Of a stretch of 11,839 nucleotides of DNA, positions 7,136-11,839 are shown piece by piece. Below the pieces are notes generated by a model. The model was not told the origin of the DNA and searched no databases. It worked only from the letters and a program-made list of their open reading frames with translations. Within the stretch, counting starts at the first letter, position 1. Every line of letters starts with the position of its first letter. A program made the translations under genes and the position numbers. The DNA is from an uncultured Johnsonella sp. (lineage in GTDB: Bacteria > Bacillota > Clostridia > Lachnospirales > Lachnospiraceae): NCBI GenBank assembly GCA_905373785.1, contig CAJPUK010000065.1, positions 1-11,839 of the forward strand, in the 5' to 3' direction.

Positions 7136-8233
7136 TTACGCCTTAAATAATTCCTCTAACTTTTCCTTTTCAAGATTAGCCCCTATTACACAAGCCTTAG
7201 AGGTATAGCAAGCCTTACCGTCTCTTAACTCCACCTCTCCGGGTACAAGATCGAAGTAAGCCCAGGTATTGTCATCAAGCTCTATCATACCCTTAGCTCT
7301 GAGAACTACACCGTACTCACTGCTTTCTGAAAGCTTTTCAAGGATATCTTCAAGTTTTTGTCTGCTAAGTCTTTCGATCTGCTCCCTACCCCAGCTTTCA
7401 AAAACCTCATCGGCGTGGTGATGACCGCAGCCACAACTCTCGCCATGCTCATGATGGTGTCCATCATGGTGATGATGTTCATGATCTTCATGATGTCCGC
7501 AGCCACAGCTCTCGCCATGCTCATGGTGATGCTCTTCATGGTGGTGATGCTCATGACCTTCATGATGACCGCAGCCACAGCTCTCTCCATGTTCATGATA
7601 TTTATCCTTCTCTTCTTCTATCATTTCTTTGGCAAGGTCCGTATCCTTTTCAAGTATCTCAAATATTTGCTCATTATCAAGCTGCTTTAGGGGTGTGGTA
7701 ATAATTTTTGCTGTAGGATTGATTTCCCTTACTATCTCCACTGCCTTAGCCTGCTTTTTCTCATCCGCTATATCTGTACGACTCAGCACTATAATATCGG
7801 CATACTGTATTTGATTATTAAAAAATTCTCCAAAGTTTTTTGCATACATCTTACACTTGCTTGCATCTACCACAGTTACGGACTTACCCGGCTCTATCTT
7901 AAGCTTTGACTCTACAAGCTCCACCGCCTTCATTACATCAGAAAGCTTTCCTACGCCGCTCGGCTCTATAATAACTCTTTGCGGCTCATACTTTTCAAGT
8001 ATTTCCTTAAGACTTGAAGTAAAGTCTCCTACCAAAGAACAGCAGATGCAGCCGGAATTCATCTCCTTTATCTCTATGCCGGAGTCTTCCAAGAATCCTC
8101 CGTCTATTCCCACCTCACCAAACTCATTTTCTATCAAAACGGTTTTCTCGTTTTTTACTATTTCAAGTACTCTTTTTATAAATGTGGTCTTTCCCGCACC
8201 TAAAAATCCTGAAACTATATCTATCTTTGTCAT
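7136..8233 (-). CDS. COG0523 (CobW-type) GTPase metallochaperone with a His/Cys-rich insert
   Basis: A 365-residue G3E GTPase. P-loop GFLGAGKT (9-16), the ENEFGEVGIDG segment (35-45), the metal motif GCICC (61-65), IIEPSGVG (88-95) and SRTD (151-154, in the NKxD position) are all present and in order. Between the GTPase core and the C-terminal CobW domain lies a histidine-rich metal-binding stretch (213-273) built from three copies of HEHGESCGCGHH. The C-terminal domain (about 300-365) has the usual WAYFDLVPGE core. These proteins bind Zn, Co, Ni or Fe and deliver it with GTP hydrolysis; the metal cannot be told from sequence. The start is fixed by AGGAGA five bases before ATG. It begins 10 bases after the Gx transporter stop, so the two are in one operon. 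Confidence 0.92.
   Translation of the reverse strand: MTKIDIVSGFLGAGKTTFIKRVLEIVKNEKTVLIENEFGEVGIDGGFLEDSGIEIKEMNSGCICCSLVGDFTSSLKEILEKYEPQRVIIEPSGVGKLSDVMKAVELVESKLKIEPGKSVTVVDASKCKMYAKNFGEFFNNQIQYADIIVLSRTDIADEKKQAKAVEIVREINPTAKIITTPLKQLDNEQIFEILEKDTDLAKEMIEEEKDKYHEHGESCGCGHHEGHEHHHHEEHHHEHGESCGCGHHEDHEHHHHDGHHHEHGESCGCGHHHADEVFESWGREQIERLSRQKLEDILEKLSESSEYGVVLRAKGMIELDDNTWAYFDLVPGEVELRDGKACYTSKACVIGANLEKEKLEELFKA
7415..7597 (-). repeat. Triplicated His/Cys-rich coding repeat within the GTPase gene
   Basis: This stretch encodes residues 213-273. The 12-residue unit HEHGESCGCGHH occurs three times (start residues 213, 238, 261), with linkers of Glu, Asp and His runs between. The DNA repeats are also close, which points to tandem duplication within the gene. 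Each unit offers four or more histidines and two cysteines as metal ligands. Confidence 0.9.
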
Positions 8234-8243
8234 TATTATCTCC

Positions 8244-8744
8244 TTACTTTATTGCTTTTTTTATTCTATTTATAACCATTACCGCCATTATTCCCATAAC
8301 AAAACCGCTCGTTACTCCGAATATTATAAGAATAGGCATATATGATATAACTTGCACTGTATTTACCACTATTATCGCCACCATAAGCTGTCCTATATTA
8401 TGGCTTACCGCACCTGCTATACTTACTCCCGCTACGGAAAAACTTCCAAGTTTTTTCAAAAGCAGCATACAAAGTATACTGCATAAGGCTCCAATCAAAG
8501 AGAACATCATTGCGGAAAGGTTGGCAAATGTAAATGATACCAGTATAACTCTTAAAATCGATATGCTTATTGCAGCCTTTTCATCCATAACATATAAGGC
8601 TACAATAACCACCAGATTGGCAAGTCCTATCTTCATACCCGGAATAGCAAAGGGCAGAGGAATAAGGCTTTCTATATAGCTTAGTATCATTGCTAAAGCC
8701 ACAAACATGGCATATAGGCTTAGGTATTTTATTTTTAGCTTAAT
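8244..8744 (-). CDS. Gx transporter family membrane protein (PF07456, 'heptaprenyl diphosphate synthase component I')
   Basis: A hydrophobic protein with about five helices. The FVALAMILSYIESLIPLPFA segment followed by PGMKIGLANLVV is the hallmark of the Gx transporter family, whose database label 'heptaprenyl diphosphate synthase component I' is widely considered misleading. The family resembles ECF S components and is thought to move a small solute. The first ATG (8708) has no Shine-Dalgarno site and would remove the basic N-terminus. The only good site, AAGGAGGG, lies five bases before an in-frame ATT at 8744, giving an extra KLKIKYLSLYA segment as expected for the family, so I place the start there. 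No ATG, GTG or TTG occurs upstream before an in-frame stop. It leads the operon with two COG0523-type GTPases, which suggests a metal or metal complex as substrate (inference). Confidence 0.8.
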   Translation of the reverse strand: MKLKIKYLSLYAMFVALAMILSYIESLIPLPFAIPGMKIGLANLVVIVALYVMDEKAAISISILRVILVSFTFANLSAMMFSLIGALCSILCMLLLKKLGSFSVAGVSIAGAVSHNIGQLMVAIIVVNTVQVISYMPILIIFGVTSGFVMGIMAVMVINRIKKAIK

Positions 8745-8757
8745 ATTTCCCTCCTTC
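8742..8757 (-). promoter_or_regulatory. Shine-Dalgarno site pointing to an ATT start for the Gx transporter
   Basis: The minus strand reads AAGGAGGGAAATATT. AGGAGG is a full match to the anti-Shine-Dalgarno sequence and stands exactly five bases before ATT (8744-8742), the same distance as before ATG in most other genes here. The in-frame ATG lies 36 bases further on with no such site. Confidence 0.6.
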
Positions 8758-8797
8758 TGCCAAGAAATTCATATGATTTGCATTTTTTTAGAATTAG

Positions 8798-8854
8798 TAT
8801 TGCCATAGACTATAACCAAAATCCAATTATACTTAATCTATGGCAATATTAAAA
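8798..8854 (-). promoter_or_regulatory. Candidate promoter with an overlapping inverted repeat upstream of the Gx transporter operon
   Basis: The minus strand has TATAAT (8831-8826) with a weak TTTTAA (8854-8849) 17 bp upstream. A perfect 11-bp inverted repeat, TATTGCCATAG (8798-8808) and CTATGGCAATA (8838-8848), places one arm in the spacer and the other about 12-20 bases past the expected start site. If the promoter is right the full hairpin is not transcribed, so the repeat would act as a DNA operator rather than an RNA hairpin. Confidence 0.4.
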
Positions 8855-8894
8855 CCGTTTTTTAACTTTTAAATGATATTTATGATAAACTGTC

Positions 8895-9075
8895 GTTACA
8901 GTTCAGGTAGCCCGGATATATATGTATAATATGCTAAATGAAAGCTTGCTTTCAGCTACATATTATACATATATATAACAGGCTACTGCCAATATTCATC
9001 TTCGTCTAATTTATAAATAAGAGCAAACATTTTAAGTTGTTTTGACGAAGATGAATGAGCTACCTGAACTGTAAC
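8895..9075. mobile_element. MITE-like palindromic element, copy 1 (181 bp)
   Basis: Perfect 17-bp terminal inverted repeats: GTTACAGTTCAGGTAGC at 8895-8911 and its complement at 9059-9075. A direct 8-bp target duplication, AAACTGTC, lies at 8887-8894 and 9076-9083. Inside are a perfect 12-bp inverted repeat TTCATCTTCGTC (8995-9006) / GACGAAGATGAA (9044-9055) and a long palindrome with perfect 18-bp arms (8916-8933, 8959-8976). It has no coding capacity and ends 15 bases short of the CAP gene stop codon. The second copy at 10044 has the same orientation. Confidence 0.9.
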
Positions 9076-9090
9076 AAACTGTCTAATTCC

Positions 9091-9897
9091 CTATTTCGGA
9101 GTGCCGAACAACTGCACCCAGTGAGCTTCATACTTTGAACCGCTTTTTTCAAAGTAGCCTACACCTATCTCCGTATATCCGGAATTTAATATATTGTTTC
9201 TATGACCTTCACTGTTCATCCAACCCTCAACCACATATTTAGGACTTGGATAACCGGCTGCTATATTCTCTCCAAAAGCTGTATAGTTATATCCGGCTTC
9301 TTTTGCCGCTGTTGAAGCTCTACTGCCGTTAGGTCTTTCATGATCGAACTTGTCAACAAGTTCCGCTGCCCTTACATCAGCAGCCTTAGAGAGTTTATCA
9401 GAGATGGAAAGAGAAGAAAGTCCTCTGTTATTTCTCTCTATATTAACCAATCTCACTACCTCTCTCTCGTATTCACTTATAAGCTCATTATTTGAACCTG
9501 CCGCTTGATTATCAACCCATCTTCCGCTTGCATCTACATAGTATTTACCCTCTACATTAGTATTACTTGCCATGGCACCGCCATTGGCTGCATCAAGATA
9601 ATACCAACTTCCGTCTACATAAACCCATCCGGTTTGCATATTTCCGTTCGGTATATTAAAGTAATACCATTTTGAATCCCTATCCTGAAACCAACCTGTA
9701 CGCATTATAGCCGCAGGACTAAAACTGTACCATTGATTATTAATGTTCTTCCATGCATCAGCTACGTAATCACCATTATCTGTTCGGTAACGCCAACCGC
9801 TACCTGTACTGACCCACGAATCCGCCTTACTTTCCATAGACAAAACTCCAACGGATAATATAGTCAGCATGGCTGTCAGAATCAATCTCCTTTTCAT
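9091..9897 (-). CDS. Secreted CAP-domain protein with cell-wall-binding repeats
   Basis: A 268-residue exported protein. A basic start (MKRR) and hydrophobic core (5-20) form a signal peptide with likely cleavage after SKA (23-25). Residues about 28-130 hold choline-binding-type repeats (GWRYRTDNGDYVADAW, GWFQDRDSKWYYF, GWVYVDGSWYYLD), which tether proteins to the wall. A CAP/SCP domain follows (about 143-267) with ERNNRGLSSLSIS, DHERPNG (H186), FGENIAAGY (E210) and GHRNNIL (H232), the usual metal-binding and cleft residues. The function of bacterial CAP proteins is mostly unknown; adhesion and envelope roles are suggested. The Shine-Dalgarno site (GAAAGG, six bases before ATG) is modest. The gene stands alone, flanked on both sides by copies of the same MITE-like element. 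Confidence 0.92.
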   Translation of the reverse strand: MKRRLILTAMLTILSVGVLSMESKADSWVSTGSGWRYRTDNGDYVADAWKNINNQWYSFSPAAIMRTGWFQDRDSKWYYFNIPNGNMQTGWVYVDGSWYYLDAANGGAMASNTNVEGKYYVDASGRWVDNQAAGSNNELISEYEREVVRLVNIERNNRGLSSLSISDKLSKAADVRAAELVDKFDHERPNGSRASTAAKEAGYNYTAFGENIAAGYPSPKYVVEGWMNSEGHRNNILNSGYTEIGVGYFEKSGSKYEAHWVQLFGTPK

Positions 9898-9976
9898 AAA
9901 AAACCTTTCGTTTACTATAACTTACAGTTGCACCAATACATTTTGTATTAATTTTATGTCAACAGTTGCCTCTATT

Positions 9977-10005
9977 ATTATAGTATAATAAAGCTAAATT
10001 GAGAA
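9977..10005 (-). promoter_or_regulatory. Candidate promoter of the CAP-protein gene
   Basis: The minus strand carries a perfect -10, TATAAT (9982-9977), with TTCTCA (10005-10000, four of six consensus bases) 17 bp upstream. The transcript would start near 9970 with a leader of about 70 nt. Confidence 0.45.
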
Positions 10006-10043
10006 TACTATGTATATTGTTTCTTAAAATAAGCTGATTTAGC

Positions 10044-10172
10044 GTTACAGTTCAGGTAAACCGGATATATATAATAGGCTACTGCCAATATTCATCTTCG
10101 TCCAATTTATAAATAAGATTAAACATTTTGGGGTTGTTTTGACGAAGATGAATGAGCTACCTGAATTGTAAC
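10044..10172. mobile_element. MITE-like palindromic element, copy 2 (129 bp)
   Basis: Same element as at 8895 and in the same orientation. The terminal repeats, GTTACAGTTCAGGTA (10044-10058) and CTACCTGAATTGTAAC (10157-10172), carry a few mismatches. The flanking 8-mers GATTTAGC (10036-10043) and GATTTAGT (10173-10180) form a target duplication with one change. The 12-bp internal inverted repeat is intact (10091-10102, 10141-10152). Compared with copy 1 it lacks about 50 bp of the internal AT-rich palindrome and has scattered substitutions, so it looks older or internally deleted. Confidence 0.88.
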
Positions 10173-10238
10173 GATTTAGTAGTTGCATTTCAATCGAAAC
10201 ATTCACCTGAACTTATATATGTGCATAGTACTTTAACT

Positions 10239-11288
10239 CTACACATCTGAAATATCTTTTATTATTCCACAGCACTTATAATGCAACAGCGGATAATACT
10301 CTATCGGCACATCCTTTTCTTTTGCAAGTCTTACAAGATGTCCAAGCTGTGCATCATCCTTATATCTTTCATCAATCAAGATCTTCCATGGAAGTCTCCT
10401 TAAAAGCACTCTGGTAGCCTCACCTATGCCGGGCTTTATAAAGTTGATGTCTTTGACATTAAAATCCTTGGCGATTTTTTCTACCTCATCTATCCCTCTT
10501 CCCTCTATGTACTTTTTATCATCTTTATTCTCAATTTCAAACTTATCTTCTATTTGCCTGATAAAATCATAGGACAGATCCGAACTTTCAAGTTCAGCGT
10601 AATACATCGCTCCATGAAAATCATTTGCCCCTATGATATCACTTCTTAAAAAGGTTCTACTCACCAAGCCCGATACCGTACTGTTTAGACAGGAACTTGG
10701 TATCAGTATATCCTCGTGTGTGCCGCAAAGTTTCGTAACATTTGCAGGATCCGCTATAACCGCAATCTCCGAGGAAACTCCCTCATACTTTTCCAAAACC
10801 TTCTTAAGCTCGTTTAATATCGCCCCTTTTCCTATCCAACCGTCTACAAAAAGAAGCTTTTTTGCCTCATATCTTTCAAGTAAATACCTCATCGCATTCT
10901 CATCTATACCTCTTCCACGAATAATAGAAATAGAATAATGAGGCACATCTGTTTTATATTTGTACTTTAGGTATCTTTTAATAAGTATTCCTACAGGTAT
11001 GCCGGCTCTTGCCAAGGATATAAGTACAACATCCCTGCCCCTTGCTTTAACGATTTTATCCGACAACAAACCTACCGCATTAGCCACCGGTTTTGAATAG
11101 TTTATAAGTGCTTCTTTATAAACTCGCATATATTTTTCACTGGGCACATATTCTATGGGAAGCATCTCGCTGTAGTGCTTTCCGGATTGTATAAGCTTTT
11201 CTCTTTCCTGTGTTGACTGCGGCTTCACCAGTCCGCTTATATCCTTTAGTAAAAGTTTTACATCTTCACTCGAATACGAACTTCTCAC
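10239..11288 (-). CDS. StiP-family protein: phosphoribosyltransferase-like core with PELOTA-like tail
   Basis: A 349-residue soluble protein. The core (about 45-215) has LISLARAGIPVG (89-100), YSISIIRGRGID (118-129) and a PRPP-loop-like LLFVDGWIGKGAI (145-157), typical of the 'cysteine protease StiP' family. That name is a database label; comparative work on Ter systems treats the fold as a phosphoribosyltransferase. The C-terminal part (about 258-349), with PGIGEATRVLLRRLPW, LAKEKDVPIEY and a final YKCCGIIKDI, resembles the PELOTA/L7Ae-type RNA-binding domain often fused to it. The start is GTG (11288), one base after the stop of the upstream TRSP gene, with AAGGTGG seven bases before it, so the two are translationally coupled. 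In relatives these genes belong to stress loci with ATP-grasp, HAD and TerD proteins. Confidence 0.85.
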   Translation of the reverse strand: MRSSYSSEDVKLLLKDISGLVKPQSTQEREKLIQSGKHYSEMLPIEYVPSEKYMRVYKEALINYSKPVANAVGLLSDKIVKARGRDVVLISLARAGIPVGILIKRYLKYKYKTDVPHYSISIIRGRGIDENAMRYLLERYEAKKLLFVDGWIGKGAILNELKKVLEKYEGVSSEIAVIADPANVTKLCGTHEDILIPSSCLNSTVSGLVSRTFLRSDIIGANDFHGAMYYAELESSDLSYDFIRQIEDKFEIENKDDKKYIEGRGIDEVEKIAKDFNVKDINFIKPGIGEATRVLLRRLPWKILIDERYKDDAQLGHLVRLAKEKDVPIEYYPLLHYKCCGIIKDISDV

Positions 11289-11289
11289 A

Positions 11290-11839
11290 TCAGCACCACC
11301 TTATTAAAGTTATATTGTTATTGTGAACCTGCAAGGCATTGACCAGTGAATTAAGCCCCTCCTCAACATCACCTACAGCATCGGTTATTATAAATACCTT
11401 ATCAAACTCGGCTATATTATATAAAAATACCTTTCTCGTCGCATCATACAGGCTTTTTAATTCATACCTTGAATGTAGCGGATACTCCCTGTCAAGGCTT
11501 ACCGTTATAGGACTTCTTGTCGTAGAATGGCAAAGTACTTTATTGCCCATTTTCTCTATCTGTTCTCCCACATACAAAGCCGGAAACATACACTCTTCCG
11601 TGCCTATCAGCAATACCTGTTTTTTAAATATAATTCCGATCTCTTCTTTTATACTTTTCCAAAGCTTATCGCAGGCAGCCCTATACTCATCCGCCTCTAC
11701 AAGGCGTCTCGGATTTTTATAATCGTTGATATTGATCCTGAAAATATCCCCGGGCGACTTTAGAATGCATTCGTAATAATTACCATTTTCCACAAAACCT
11801 TCTGCGATTTCAGGATATTTTTCATGATTTGTTTTAAGC
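11290..11839 (-). CDS. TRSP-domain phosphoribosyltransferase, C-terminal part (5' end outside window)
   Basis: The reading frame is open to the right edge of the window (codons continue upstream of a GTG at 11793 as NHEKYPEIAEGF), so the gene is cut and that GTG is not its start. About 183 residues are visible. Counting from the GTG codon, VLLIGTEECMFPALYVGEQI (60-79), CHSTTRSPI (88-96, containing the Thr-Arg-Ser-Pro that names the TRSP domain) and KVFIITDAVGDVEEGLNSL (132-150) identify the TRSP domain, which follows a PRTase domain in Ter-associated proteins. The stop is one base from the StiP start. The pair is thought to make or modify a nucleoside-like metabolite, known from comparative genomics rather than biochemistry. 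Confidence 0.85.
   Translation of the reverse strand, partial: LKTNHEKYPEIAEGFVENGNYYECILKSPGDIFRININDYKNPRRLVEADEYRAACDKLWKSIKEEIGIIFKKQVLLIGTEECMFPALYVGEQIEKMGNKVLCHSTTRSPITVSLDREYPLHSRYELKSLYDATRKVFLYNIAEFDKVFIITDAVGDVEEGLNSLVNALQVHNNNITLIRWC

Larger units (their letters stand above)
9898..10238. other. Intergenic region holding the CAP promoter and MITE copy 2
   Basis: This 341-bp gap contains the presumed CAP promoter (9977-10005), a separate TTGACA at 9962-9957 without a good partner, two direct copies of GCAACTGT on the minus strand (9969-9962 and 9931-9924) and the second palindromic element with its target duplication (10036-10180). Between 10181 and 10238, just past the StiP gene, I see no hairpin terminator and no open reading frame. 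Confidence 0.6.

Noticed and set aside
8182..8679. Long plus-strand open frames opposite the Gx transporter and His-rich GTPase genes (for example 8182-8679, 7857-8345, 7358-7690)
   Set aside because: They mirror well-recognised minus-strand genes, have no Shine-Dalgarno site and show low-complexity composition typical of antisense frames.
8895..10172. Composite transposon carrying the CAP gene
   Set aside because: Each element has its own 8-bp target duplication, so they inserted separately. There is no transposase and no duplication shared by the outer ends.
11290..11793. Complete small gene starting at GTG 11793
   Set aside because: The frame is open without a stop to the window edge, the GTG has no Shine-Dalgarno site, and the TRSP domain normally follows an N-terminal PRTase domain.

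Overview
The window looks like a piece of a low-GC Gram-positive chromosome, most likely a Lachnospiraceae-type member of the Clostridia. The reasons are strong AT bias, near-canonical AGGAGG Shine-Dalgarno sites placed almost always 5 nt before the start, a secreted CAP protein with choline-binding-type cell-wall repeats, a Gx transporter, and the paired CD3073/CD3072-type genes. I cannot fix the genus. Nearly all genes lie on the minus strand; the one plus-strand gene is a membrane protein at 3161-4231.

Left part (1-3160, transcription leftwards). A 22-bp-arm inverted-repeat element sits at the left edge. Next come a putative ECF S component and a TudS-like desulfidase, which overlap by ATGA and read as an uptake-plus-desulfuration pair. 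An array of 28-bp palindromic repeats and a terminator separate them from a POT-family peptide transporter.

Middle (3161-6100). A two-helix membrane protein of unknown function (plus strand) is followed by a nested hairpin element and converges on a minus-strand HD-domain phosphohydrolase. Upstream of that are a strong intrinsic terminator and a YdcF/SanA-like DUF218 membrane protein.

Metal-handling cluster (6030-8855, minus strand). A Gx transporter, a COG0523 GTPase with a triplicated His/Cys-rich metal-binding insert, and a second COG0523-like GTPase form a probable operon. The second GTPase lacks the CxCC motif and carries a YcgQ/TIGR03943-like C-terminal domain. A possible operator-type inverted repeat overlaps the putative promoter. 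A metal (zinc, cobalt or nickel) uptake and chaperone role is the best inference.

Right part (8887-11839). A secreted CAP-domain protein is flanked by two same-orientation copies of a MITE-like palindromic element. Each copy has its own 8-bp target duplication, so the two inserted independently. At the right edge lie a StiP-family protein (phosphoribosyltransferase-like core plus PELOTA-like tail) and the C-terminal part of a TRSP-domain phosphoribosyltransferase that runs off the window. These two are hallmark partners in tellurite-resistance-type (Ter) stress loci.

The most unexpected signals are the MITE family with clean target duplications, the GTPase/YcgQ-like fusion beside a Gx transporter, and two genes whose only well-placed Shine-Dalgarno site points to an ATT start codon.
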